Part shown: positions 27,010 to 35,615 of the stretch, piece after piece | Layout: every line of letters begins with the position of its first letter | How positions within the stretch are numbered: position 1 is the stretch's first letter | NCBI RefSeq assembly: GCF_014084025.1 | Contig: NZ_CP043682.1 | Span: 773,582-837,581 of the forward strand | Direction of reading: 5' to 3' | Origin: Borrelia sp. A-FGy1 | Lineage (GTDB): Bacteria; Spirochaetota; Spirochaetia; Borreliales; Borreliaceae | DNA length: 64,000 bases | The notes under the pieces: model-generated | Databases searched by the model: none | What the model was told of the DNA's origin: nothing | What the model saw: the letters and a program-made list of their open reading frames with translations, nothing else | Program-made: the position numbers and the translations under genes

Positions 27010-27038
27010 ATTATATTCTTAATATATTATATTTACAA
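27010..27038 (-). promoter_or_regulatory. Promoter of the FtsB/DivIC-like gene, near-leaderless
   Basis: On the minus strand TTGTAA (27038-27033), 17 bases, TATAAT (27015-27010). Transcription should begin about 4-6 bases before the ATG at 26998, leaving no room for a Shine-Dalgarno. Confidence 0.55.
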
Positions 27039-27101
27039 GTATATAGACTTTGAGATATGCGTCTAAGGTTTGTTAAATAATTTTGGAGAATAGAGTTAAG
27101 T

Positions 27102-28607
27102 ATGTCAGATTATAAAAAAGCTTTTTTTATCAAGGAAGGTCCTAGAGAAGTTGATTTTGATATGGGTCGTATATTTTTAAATTCTTCATTTTCTGGCAGT
27201 AATGTTAAGCTATATTCTGATAAAATTAAAGAATTTTTAGATGAAAAGTTATTAGAATTAGATAGTTCTTTAAAAAAAAGACATGGTGAGTTAGTTAATT
27301 ATTTAAGAGAAGTTGATGTTCGTATTTCAAGAGTTGAGGAGGGAATTCGTTATGGATTGGATTCTACTCATGCATTTGATGAACCTAATTTAAAAACTCC
27401 TGAAAATCTGCTTTCTTTAAATCATTCTAATAGTAAATTTGATAATTCATTTGGTGAATTTTCTTTAAGAAAAGAGAACAATTTGCCTAATATTGCAATT
27501 GACCAGGAAGAGTTAGATGCTCTGCTTGAAGGATTAAATGATATTTCAAAAGATAATAAACAAACTTTAAGTGAAAGTGATTTAGCATGTAGTTTAACTA
27601 AAAGTAGTTCTGATGAAGAAGTTTCTGGTATAGATTTTAATGCTTCAGGCGATATTAGTTTTCATAAATCTTTAGAGGAAGGAGGTGGCAATGAGATAGA
27701 AAATCTAGTTAAAGCAGAAAATGAAAATACAGAATCTTTAAATATTAGTTGTGATTTAAGAAAAGAAAGTAATTTACTAGATGGAAAATCTTCTTTTGCT
27801 TTAGATAATGCAGAGATTGATGCTATTTCTAGTTTAGATGTAGATAGTGATGATATTTCTTTTAGTTATGTTGATCTTGGCGGAGATTCTTCTAATAAGA
27901 CCACAGACGGGGAAAAAATAGAAAAACAGGAAATAGAGAAACAAGAGGGAAACAGATTAGAGGAACTTGATTTTTATTTAAATGAGAGCTTTAATGAAGT
28001 AAAATTTTCTGATCAAAATTTAAAGCTTTTGAATAAAGAAGAAAAAAATGAGAGTTTGAGTTCGAAGGAGTTGGCTATTTTAGATGAAGTTTCTATTTCT
28101 GAAGTTAGTAATAACAAAAATGAATCTAATGAATCTGTTTATAATCAAAAAAAAGAAATTAATGATGTTTTTTCTTTTAAAGATCTTGGCAATTTTGATA
28201 ATTTTGAAGATGTTTTAAAGACAGATTTAAACTGTTCAGACTTGCAGAAGTGTGTTGAGGGTTATTTTGAAGAAGAAAACCTTTATGATAATAAAGTAGA
28301 TGATTTAGAGGATAAATTGGGGCAAAGTGAAAAAGTGAATTTATATTCTAAAGGACAAACAGAAGACAATTTAAGAGATAATTTATCTACTTTTAGTTTT
28401 GCTGAGGTTGAGAGGATAATAAATAAATTTGATGATAATGAATATTTGAGCAAGATTGGATTGAGTAGTGAAGAGAGAATAGTTTTAGTTAAGTTTATTG
28501 ATAAACTGGAAGGAGATCTTGAATTTAGTCCTAGGGTTAGTAGTTTTAAGATTAGGCGAGAGTATGAAATTTTGCAGAAGATTAAGCGTTTATTAGTAAG
28601 AGAGTAG
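27102..28607 (+). CDS. Acidic hypothetical protein with conserved ends
   Basis: 501 residues, not recognised. The N-terminal 85 residues look folded and contain a coiled coil (FLDEKLLELDSSLKKRHGEL and VDVRISRVEEGI). The middle (about 90-440) is Ser/Asn/Glu/Asp-rich and probably disordered, with recurring acidic patches. The C-terminal 60 residues (IGLSSEERIVLVKFIDKLEG and SFKIRREYEILQKIKRLLV) are helical and basic. No signal peptide or membrane segment. This resembles a cytoplasmic scaffold with two interaction ends. GGAG lies 14 bases before the ATG. It is followed closely by a two-segment membrane protein on the same strand. Confidence 0.6.
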   Translation: MSDYKKAFFIKEGPREVDFDMGRIFLNSSFSGSNVKLYSDKIKEFLDEKLLELDSSLKKRHGELVNYLREVDVRISRVEEGIRYGLDSTHAFDEPNLKTPENLLSLNHSNSKFDNSFGEFSLRKENNLPNIAIDQEELDALLEGLNDISKDNKQTLSESDLACSLTKSSSDEEVSGIDFNASGDISFHKSLEEGGGNEIENLVKAENENTESLNISCDLRKESNLLDGKSSFALDNAEIDAISSLDVDSDDISFSYVDLGGDSSNKTTDGEKIEKQEIEKQEGNRLEELDFYLNESFNEVKFSDQNLKLLNKEEKNESLSSKELAILDEVSISEVSNNKNESNESVYNQKKEINDVFSFKDLGNFDNFEDVLKTDLNCSDLQKCVEGYFEEENLYDNKVDDLEDKLGQSEKVNLYSKGQTEDNLRDNLSTFSFAEVERIINKFDDNEYLSKIGLSSEERIVLVKFIDKLEGDLEFSPRVSSFKIRREYEILQKIKRLLVRE

Positions 28608-28636
28608 GAATTATTTGTTTAATAAAGTACTATTTT

Positions 28637-29188
28637 TTGTTTTTTATTACTGCAGTTCTACTTTTATTTTTAACTTTTTTTTATTTTATTAGCAAGTTTA
28701 TAAATCAGATTGATTTTGATCTTGCTTATTTAACAGATAATATTAGAGCATATAATGTGAAATTTTTTAAGGATCTAGATTTAGAACAATATTTTGATAA
28801 AACTTTAGGAGAGCATGATTTAGTTAGTTCTTATTATTTATTATCGTCAGTTAATGGGATTTTAGTTTATAGAACAAAAGATAATTTTATTTATAAATTT
28901 TCAGATAAATTAGATCCAGTTCTTTTAAAGAAGAGCATTTTTATAAAAAAATTTAAGGTTAATTTTGAATTGGGAAATGATTTAATTAGTTTAGTTGTAT
29001 ATTATAATATCCTGCCAAAGAACAGGATATTATATATTTTAAATTTTTATCTTTTTTTAATGTCTCTTTTATATTTGCATTTTTCTATTTTTATATTGTA
29101 CTGTATATATCGAAATACTAGTGTTCATGTTCTTCGTGATGATGTTGGTGATGGTGATCATGCTTCTCATCTAGATGATCTTCATTAG
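28637..29188 (+). CDS. Hypothetical membrane protein with two transmembrane segments
   Basis: 183 residues, not recognised. A hydrophobic N-terminal helix (FFITAVLLLFLTFFYFISKF) and a second one near residue 140 (LYILNFYLFLMSLLYLHFSI) flank an extracytoplasmic domain of about 100 residues, an arrangement seen in sensors. The start is uncertain: no ATG or GTG is in frame; TTG at 28637 lies 26 bases after the only AGGAA, and the frame stays open upstream. Its last 24 codons overlap, tail to tail, the His-rich end of the gene on the other strand (29118-29188). Confidence 0.55.
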   Translation: MFFITAVLLLFLTFFYFISKFINQIDFDLAYLTDNIRAYNVKFFKDLDLEQYFDKTLGEHDLVSSYYLLSSVNGILVYRTKDNFIYKFSDKLDPVLLKKSIFIKKFKVNFELGNDLISLVVYYNILPKNRILYILNFYLFLMSLLYLHFSIFILYCIYRNTSVHVLRDDVGDGDHASHLDDLH

Positions 29189-30146
29189 AATCATTATCAG
29201 TTGTTTTTATTTTTTTTTCTAAATTGAATACATCAAAAAAAGCCCATTTATTAGTACTATAGTAATAGTCTTCTTTATCTTTTTTAAGTAAAAGATTTTT
29301 ATCTTTTTCATTTTTACTAAAATAAACATCAATATTGTTTATACTTTTGTTATTCCATATGACTTCAATGTTATATTGAAGCTTGTATTCCTTGATTTTA
29401 TTTTTATTTATTTCAAATCCATCTGTTGTGAATTCTTTTATAATTTGTAATAGTTTTTCTTGTTTTAAAGGCTTTTCGTTAAAAAAATAAAGACCATCTT
29501 TTCTAAATACTTTGTAATTATTTTGTATTGCATTTTCTTCATCTTTGTTTGGTTTACTATGTACTGTTAGCAATAAACTTTCTAGGTCTATATTTTTTTC
29601 TCTAAAAAGTTTAGTATTTGCAAAGGTATTGTAAGAGTTTCCTTTATATGATAAGAAAATATTATTAGTTAAGTATACATTATCATCACTTCTTTTTATA
29701 TAAGATAATCTAGAGTCTCCTTCTCCCGGGTTTCCAATAAATATTTCTGTCATCAAATTATTTTTATCATCAAAAAATTTAAAATCTGGGTTTTCTTTTA
29801 TTCCTAGTTCTTTGTATTTTTGGGGATTTCTACTTACAAGTTTATTTTTTTGCAAATTTTCTAGAGCTTTAATCATAGAGGTAACTCTTCTCTCATCAAT
29901 TGGAAGATTTATATCGTTGTATTTAAGCTCCCATCCTTTTACTGTTTTTGTAAGAGTGCCTTCAAGTTCTGTCTCGATTTTTACAATTTTAGTAAAATCA
30001 AGTTCAAATAATTTTTCTTCTAAAAGCCTTTTAGTTTGATTTTTGTTTGAAAATACTATTCCCGCTAAAAATGTACTTATTAAAATAAAAATTATTGCTA
30101 TTTTTACGTATTCTTTTTTTTCTAACAATATGCATTTATTATTCAT
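29118..30146 (-). CDS. DUF4340-type protein with histidine-rich C-terminal tail
   Basis: 342 residues. One N-terminal membrane segment (VKIAIIFILISTFLAGIVFS) anchors a long periplasmic part with the DUF4340 pattern: KTVKGWELKYNDINLPIDER, a stretch matching the LVS..P..Y.ELGI box, then IFIGNPGEGD and YIKRSDDNVYL. DUF4340 proteins accompany Gld-type ABC transporters, as here. The last residues (EKHDHHHQHHHEEHEH) include nine histidines and could bind Zn, Ni or Mn in the periplasm. It is the last gene of the minus-strand cassette and overlaps the opposite gene by 71 bp. Confidence 0.75.
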   Translation of the reverse strand: MNNKCILLEKKEYVKIAIIFILISTFLAGIVFSNKNQTKRLLEEKLFELDFTKIVKIETELEGTLTKTVKGWELKYNDINLPIDERRVTSMIKALENLQKNKLVSRNPQKYKELGIKENPDFKFFDDKNNLMTEIFIGNPGEGDSRLSYIKRSDDNVYLTNNIFLSYKGNSYNTFANTKLFREKNIDLESLLLTVHSKPNKDEENAIQNNYKVFRKDGLYFFNEKPLKQEKLLQIIKEFTTDGFEINKNKIKEYKLQYNIEVIWNNKSINNIDVYFSKNEKDKNLLLKKDKEDYYYSTNKWAFFDVFNLEKKIKTTDNDSNEDHLDEKHDHHHQHHHEEHEH

Positions 30147-30157
30147 AAAAACTCCTT

Positions 30158-31657
30158 TTAGTTGATTCTTCTTTTTTGGGTGAATCTTATAAGTCCAAAT
30201 ATTATTATTGTTATAGGTAATAATATTAAATTTATTATTATTAATAAAAACTTTGCATTTAACATTTCTTGTGAAGAATTTACAAATTTTAGTTTAGAGC
30301 GCACTTCTCTTGATTTAATACTAAAAAATTCTTCCTTTTGCATTAGGTGATCTGAAATTCGTCCAGCAAGTTCAAAATTTGAAGGGGATCCATTATACAT
30401 ATAATCACTAAATACCATACTTGAACCTAGAAAAATTATTTTTGAATTTTTGGACTTTTTGTCATTATATAAACTTTTAATTTGGCCTTCAATATAATAT
30501 CCTAAAATTTTTTGTGTATCTTTTTTGTCAAAGGTTTTTGGAACATCGAATGAATGCAGTGCTATACTTGAAATATTTTCATCGCTAATTTCCCAAGATT
30601 CTTTAGAGCTTGCAAATAAAGATAAGTAGTTTATTCCATTTTCTTTGTTTTCTATAAGTTCTAGTGAGCTACTCCAAGGAATTAAAGCATCATAGAAATT
30701 TTTAAATAAAGGATTTTTTGGATTGATAAGGTTACTTTTGTTAATTAATATCCATGGGTAATAGATTTGAAAGTATCCTCCTAGGAAAAGATTTGGAGCT
30801 CTTTTATCAAGAATGATGTTTTCATTGTATTTAATTCCATAACTTTCAATTAGATTGAAAAGTGGAGATTTAATTGGAGATGTTGCGTATGGATTTTGGG
30901 GATTATAATCTATTTTGCTTATAGCAAATAATACTTTTCCATTGTTTATAATAAATTCATCAATTTTTTTAATTGAGTCATTATTAATTTCTTTAGCACC
31001 AATTATAAATAATCCATTGATTTCTTCTAGTTTTTCTTTGTTAATGTTAATTTCTTTAATATCGGTTTTGAAAGCTTTATTCATTATTTCTATGAATCTT
31101 TTATGTGTTTCTTTTAATGTTTCATCACCAAAAACAAGCCCTAATACTTTTTTTGTATTGTTTATTAATTTATCTAAGCTACTTGCAAGTTCATACTCTA
31201 AGTTTCCAATTTCAGTTACAATGGGGAGTACTTCTCGTTTTTCTTCGTAAATTATTTCAATTCCTGAATATATTTTAAGTATGGAAAGTTGATTTATGTC
31301 TCTGAGGTCAATTTGTTGAGATGGAATTCCAATTTGTTCTAGAGGATATGATACTTTATCAGCATCTATTTCTTTGTAAATTACTTTTCCATTTGAAGCA
31401 TCAGAAAAGCTTATTAGGAAATTTTTTATTTGATCTGGAAATGCAAAATAATTACCAAGACTTGAGGAATTATAGTAGGTAATATATATTTTTTCGTTTG
31501 CATTTGAAAATAAATCTTTTGTAACTGAAGAAATTGTGAACGCTTTATTTTTAGTAAAATCTATTTTGAATACTAAAATAGATGTATTACAAAGAATTAG
31601 AAATATTATTGCAAGGTTTAAAATTAAGTTTAGATTCTCGTTATTTTTATTTTTCAT
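30158..31657 (-). CDS. GldG-type ABC transporter auxiliary protein
   Basis: 499 residues. Membrane segments lie at the N-terminus (LILNLAIIFLILCNTSILVF) and the C-terminus (LLIIINLILLPITIIIFGLI), with a large extracytoplasmic domain between. The beginning (FTKNKAFTISSVTKDLFS... then IYITYYNSSSL) matches the GldG pattern D.Tk.k.ysLs..t...l.....i.v..f. It follows the permease gene by 6 bp and forms an operon with the ATPase, permease and DUF4340 protein. In Bacteroidetes GldFG-GldA serve gliding; in spirochetes the substrate is unknown. Confidence 0.78.
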   Translation of the reverse strand: MKNKNNENLNLILNLAIIFLILCNTSILVFKIDFTKNKAFTISSVTKDLFSNANEKIYITYYNSSSLGNYFAFPDQIKNFLISFSDASNGKVIYKEIDADKVSYPLEQIGIPSQQIDLRDINQLSILKIYSGIEIIYEEKREVLPIVTEIGNLEYELASSLDKLINNTKKVLGLVFGDETLKETHKRFIEIMNKAFKTDIKEININKEKLEEINGLFIIGAKEINNDSIKKIDEFIINNGKVLFAISKIDYNPQNPYATSPIKSPLFNLIESYGIKYNENIILDKRAPNLFLGGYFQIYYPWILINKSNLINPKNPLFKNFYDALIPWSSSLELIENKENGINYLSLFASSKESWEISDENISSIALHSFDVPKTFDKKDTQKILGYYIEGQIKSLYNDKKSKNSKIIFLGSSMVFSDYMYNGSPSNFELAGRISDHLMQKEEFFSIKSREVRSKLKFVNSSQEMLNAKFLLIIINLILLPITIIIFGLIRFTQKRRIN

Positions 31658-31663
31658 AAATAA

Positions 31664-32398
31664 TTATCTCCATTTTTTCAATCTTATGCTATATGAACTT
31701 AATATTAAAAATGTAAATGAAAATGTTATGAAGTAAATAAGATCTGATAGGTTTAATATTCCCATATTAAAGTAACTAAAGTGATTGGCAATTGAGATAA
31801 AATTGAGTATTTCTCCAAGTATGTTTTCCTTCCCAAATATCATTATTAGTTTTCCTGAAAATATTATTAGCATTAGAAGAAATACTGTTAATATATAGGA
31901 TACTATTTGACTTTTGGTAATGGAAGATATAAATACTCCCATACTAAGAACGGAATAAGAATAGAGAATTATTCCTAAATATTGAAGAAATACTATGCCA
32001 AGATCAAATTCACCCATAAAAATTGTCATTATTGTAAGGGGTAAAGTGAAGGCAAAAAGTATTAGTGTAAATATTTTAAGTGTGATAAATTTTCCAATTA
32101 CTATTTCTTTTGGATTTATTGGCAGTGCGTAAAGTAATTCAATGCTTCCTGTTTTATGTTCTTCTGAAAAAACTCCCATACTAAGTGCAGGCAATACGAA
32201 CATTAAAACAATTGGCATTGATGAAAAATAAGACATTAATGAAGCATTGTCTTTAATAAAAAAACCTGAGAAAAAAATGAAAGAAAAGTTTATGAACAAT
32301 ATGAAAAATAAGATTACAACGTATGCTGTTGGTGTACCGAATAAAACTTTTAATTCTTTTTTTGACAAAGCTAGAGATTTCCTTAAATTTATTTTCAT
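31664..32398 (-). CDS. ABC-2 type permease (GldF-like)
   Basis: 244 residues with six predicted membrane helices. It starts MKINLRKSLALSKKELKVLF, then helices such as AYVVILFFILFINFSFIFFS. The loop SEEHKTGSIELLYALPINPKEIVIGKFI is the hallmark of ABC-2/NatB/GldF permeases. The stop codon overlaps the ATP-binding subunit start, TAATG style, supporting coupled translation. Confidence 0.85.
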   Translation of the reverse strand: MKINLRKSLALSKKELKVLFGTPTAYVVILFFILFINFSFIFFSGFFIKDNASLMSYFSSMPIVLMFVLPALSMGVFSEEHKTGSIELLYALPINPKEIVIGKFITLKIFTLILFAFTLPLTIMTIFMGEFDLGIVFLQYLGIILYSYSVLSMGVFISSITKSQIVSYILTVFLLMLIIFSGKLIMIFGKENILGEILNFISIANHFSYFNMGILNLSDLIYFITFSFTFLILSSYSIRLKKWR

Positions 32399-33324
32399 TA
32401 TTTTTTCTCCTTTGTTAGTTTGCTAAATATTTTTTCTAAGCTTTCATATTTTGGAATCATTGCTTTTAATACTATACCTTTACTTACAATATAATTAAAG
32501 AGTTCTTTTTCAGTTTTATCAGATGCAAGTTTTAGTGAAATGTTAATTTCGTTTTCATATTCTTCTTCTTTTAGCAATTTAAATATATTGTTATTATTGT
32601 TAAAATGTTCTTTATTTATGACAGAATCTTTATATACAATTAGATCTATCTCAGTCTCTTTTAGTCTGTTTTTAGCTATATTTTCCTTAGTGTCATCAGC
32701 AATAATTTCTCCGTTGTTTATAATAATTATTCTTTTACAAATTGATTCAACATCGCTTAAAATATGAGAAGAGAAAAGTATTGTGCTGGTTTTTCCCAGT
32801 TCTTTCAAGAATTCTTTGAATTCTATAATTTGATTTGGGTCAAGTCCATTTGTAGGTTCATCAAGAATTACAAGCTTAGGATTATTTAATAAGGCACCGG
32901 CTATTCCTACTCTTTGTTTAAATCCTTTTGATAAATTAGATATTAATTTGTTTTTTACACTTTCTATTTTAAAAATACTTATCGCTTTATCTATTTCTTT
33001 TTTGGGGTTTTGAATGCCTTTTATTTCTGAGATAAAACTTAAATATTCATTAACAGATAATTCAGGATAAAGAGCTAGTTTTTCAGGTACGTACCCTACA
33101 TTTTGCAATATTTCTGTTGGATGTTCTGTGATATCTTTTTCAAAGATTTTTACATTGCCCTTGTTGGGGTAGTGAAATGATGTTAAAATTTTGATTAATG
33201 TAGATTTTCCTGCTCCATTTGGACCAAGTATGCCAAGTATTTCTCCTTCGCTAACTTTAAAGCTAACATTAAAGAGTGCTGTAAATGAACCATATGTTTT
33301 AGTGACATTTTTTACATTTATCAT
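32398..33324 (-). CDS. ABC transporter ATP-binding protein (GldA/CcmA-like)
   Basis: 308 residues. It has Walker A GPNGAGKSTLIK, signature NLSKGFKQRVGIAGAL (LSKGF variant common in this family), Walker B LVILDEPTNGLDPNQ and the switch His in LFSSHILSD. The C-terminal extension of about 90 residues is typical of the NatA/GldA group. It powers the permease 31664-32398. A CTCC/GGAG Shine-Dalgarno lies before the ATG. It heads the four-gene cassette. Confidence 0.9.
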   Translation of the reverse strand: MINVKNVTKTYGSFTALFNVSFKVSEGEILGILGPNGAGKSTLIKILTSFHYPNKGNVKIFEKDITEHPTEILQNVGYVPEKLALYPELSVNEYLSFISEIKGIQNPKKEIDKAISIFKIESVKNKLISNLSKGFKQRVGIAGALLNNPKLVILDEPTNGLDPNQIIEFKEFLKELGKTSTILFSSHILSDVESICKRIIIINNGEIIADDTKENIAKNRLKETEIDLIVYKDSVINKEHFNNNNNIFKLLKEEEYENEINISLKLASDKTEKELFNYIVSKGIVLKAMIPKYESLEKIFSKLTKEKK

Positions 33325-33341
33325 ATATTTCTCCTTAGATA

Positions 33342-34304
33342 TTAATATTTTATAATAAATCTATTTTTATCTGCTTCAAGTCTCATCCCATCTTTTGTTA
33401 AAAATATTTCTCCATTTGGATATTCTTGCTTTGCTTCATTTAGTAATTCACATAAGTCTTTATTTAGTGTATACCTTTCACTAAAATGAATGAGTCCTGT
33501 TTGAATAACCTTTGCCCTTTTTGCAATTATTGCTGCTGATTGTGCAGTTAAATGCAATTTTTTTTCAGCTTCTTTTTTTAGTTCATTTTTAAATGTACTT
33601 TCAATTATAACTAAATTAAAGTTTTTAATATGTGTGATTAATTCTTCAAAATAGCCTGTATCTGTAATGTATGCAAATTTTAGTCCTTTTTGAGATTTTC
33701 CTAAAACATCAGAGGGTAATATTTTCCTTTTATTAAGAATTACTTCGTGACCATCCTGTAATTTTTTCCTAATGTGTTCTTTCGGGATATTAAGAATTTC
33801 TGCTTTTTGGTTATCAAATTTTCCAGGCTTATCTTTTTCTATAAATAGATATCCAACACAATCTACAGAATGTCTTAATTTTATATATTTAATTCTTTTC
33901 CTTTTATCTTCATATAGAATCTCATCTGTTTTATTAATTATTATTTCTTTATAAATTATTTCGTAATTTTTATGTACTTTCAAAAGCTCAATATTTGTTT
34001 CTAAATACTTTTTAATTCCAATGGGTCCAATGATAGTAAGGGGTTCTTTTCTTGTTTCTCCACTTTGTGCCATAAGCATTACTATTCCAAGTAATCCTGT
34101 AATGTGATCGGCATGTAAATGCGTGATGCATATGATTTTGATTTTTTGCCATGATATTTTTTGTTTTCTAAGTGACATTTGAGTAGCCTCTCCACAATCA
34201 AACAAAAAATTATCTCCATAGTATTCTACTAAAATAGAAGTTAAATATCTGTTATATAGTGGTCTTGTGCCTCCTGTACCAAGAATATTAATATTGAAAC
34301 TCAA
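33342..34304 (-). CDS. rnz: Ribonuclease Z
   Basis: 320 residues. The metallo-beta-lactamase signature [15 protein letters not shown] (HxHxDH) marks the zinc site, and HFSERYTL near the end matches the HxSxRY-type motif of tRNase Z. It cleaves tRNA precursors after the discriminator base. This fits the tRNA genes of the window, none of which encode CCA. It starts at TTG (34304) with GGGAG upstream. Confidence 0.92.
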   Translation of the reverse strand: MSFNINILGTGGTRPLYNRYLTSILVEYYGDNFLFDCGEATQMSLRKQKISWQKIKIICITHLHADHITGLLGIVMLMAQSGETRKEPLTIIGPIGIKKYLETNIELLKVHKNYEIIYKEIIINKTDEILYEDKRKRIKYIKLRHSVDCVGYLFIEKDKPGKFDNQKAEILNIPKEHIRKKLQDGHEVILNKRKILPSDVLGKSQKGLKFAYITDTGYFEELITHIKNFNLVIIESTFKNELKKEAEKKLHLTAQSAAIIAKRAKVIQTGLIHFSERYTLNKDLCELLNEAKQEYPNGEIFLTKDGMRLEADKNRFIIKY

Positions 34305-34437
34305 AAATGCTCTCCCAATTTTTTTGTTTTTAATGAATAAAAATAAAAGTGGAGTTTTATTTTAAAAATAAACGATTAAATTATATCGTTATTTTGGATT
34401 TCCTTCTTATTTTTGATTTTAATAGTAAATGCTCCTT

Positions 34438-34472
34438 ATGTTTTAGTGAAAATGTTCATTTCATTAAAACAT
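34438..34472. repeat. 14-bp inverted repeat downstream of the FAD oxidoreductase gene
   Basis: ATGTTTTAGTGAAA (34438-34451) and TTTCATTAAAACAT (34459-34472), one G-T mismatch, 7-base loop. It sits 33-67 bases past the stop of the gene at 34505-35602. On the plus strand all 14 pairs form (one G-U). There is no U tract on either side, so terminator activity is unclear. Confidence 0.55.
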
Positions 34473-34504
34473 AATTAGAAACTATTTTATATTTACATAT
34501 TATA

Positions 34505-35602
34505 TTATTTTTTTAAAAATTTAGATATATTGCAATTAAAATTATTTGTTTCTTTATATAAACTTGAATATCTTTTAATGTCATAATAACTTGGGATAGT
34601 AATTTTCTTTTCAATATAATTTAAAATACTTTGACATAAATATGGTGCCATTGATATACCTCTTGTTCCTAACCCATTTAATATGAATATATTTTTGTAT
34701 TTTGTGTGTTCTCCAAGGAAAGGTTCTCTATCAAGAGTAGAGGGTCTTATATGTGCTTTATGTTGGATGATCTTATAACTTAGGTTTGTGATTTTTTTAA
34801 GCTTTTCTATAAGTTTCCTTTTAGCCCATTCATTTGTACTTGTGTCTAAATTTTCCCATTCGTAAGTTCCACCAAGATAAAATTTATTATTTTTTAATGG
34901 TATTAATGAAACATGTCTGTTATAAACTTCTCTAAGATTTAATTCTTTGATTTCTAATATAAGAATTTCTCCTTTTGCTGGTTTGAATGGAAGATATGAG
35001 AAGAGATTTGTAGTTGTTTCTTTATATCCTCTTGTAAATATTAATTTTTTGAATTTAAATTCATTGATTTGAAATGATTGTTCATTTATTTGAATTGAAT
35101 CTTCATTGATTTCTGATTTAATGTACGCATCTTTTTTTATGAAATATTTTTTAAGATTTTTTATATACAAATTTGTGTTAATTATAGCTCCCTTGATTAA
35201 CATACCTCCTGAATTATCAATGGAAAAGTCATGAATTTTTCCATTGATAATTGATAATATGAATTTTTCTATATTTTTATCCTTTTTTATTTTTAAAATA
35301 AGTTCTTCTTTCTGTGTTTTTGTAGTAAATGGTCTAAATATTGACTTTTCTTCTAGAAAATTACATTCAATATTTTTTTCAATTTCTTTATAGTATTGAA
35401 TTGCGAATTTGAAAATTTCAGGCTCTTTCCAAGCAAGGTTCATTTTTCTTCCCATAATAGGATTAATAAGACCTCCTGCCACAGTTGTTGCCTTTTCATC
35501 TTCATTGTCAAATAAAATTACGCTTTTTTTTCTTTTAAGTAGCTCATAAGTTAAAGTACTTCCAGCAATGCCTCCTCCAATTACTGCAAATTCAAATTCC
35601 AT
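34505..35602 (-). CDS. FAD-dependent oxidoreductase, DAO (ThiO/DadA/SolA-like) family
   Basis: 365 residues. The N-terminal Rossmann motif is FAVIGGGIAGSTLTYELLKRKKSVILFDNE. The C-terminus has the DAO-family ending ILNGLGTRGISMAPYLCQSIL. HIRPSTLDREPFLGEH in between resembles the glycine-oxidase/TrmC FAD-domain pattern R(P)...D..P..G. It may oxidise an amine or, since the MnmC FAD domain is of this family and an MnmD-like protein is encoded here, act as a stand-alone MnmC1-like tRNA oxidase. That second idea is inference; the general family is clear. Confidence 0.72.
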   Translation of the reverse strand: MEFEFAVIGGGIAGSTLTYELLKRKKSVILFDNEDEKATTVAGGLINPIMGRKMNLAWKEPEIFKFAIQYYKEIEKNIECNFLEEKSIFRPFTTKTQKEELILKIKKDKNIEKFILSIINGKIHDFSIDNSGGMLIKGAIINTNLYIKNLKKYFIKKDAYIKSEINEDSIQINEQSFQINEFKFKKLIFTRGYKETTTNLFSYLPFKPAKGEILILEIKELNLREVYNRHVSLIPLKNNKFYLGGTYEWENLDTSTNEWAKRKLIEKLKKITNLSYKIIQHKAHIRPSTLDREPFLGEHTKYKNIFILNGLGTRGISMAPYLCQSILNYIEKKITIPSYYDIKRYSSLYKETNNFNCNISKFLKK

Positions 35603-35615
35603 AATAATATCCCTT

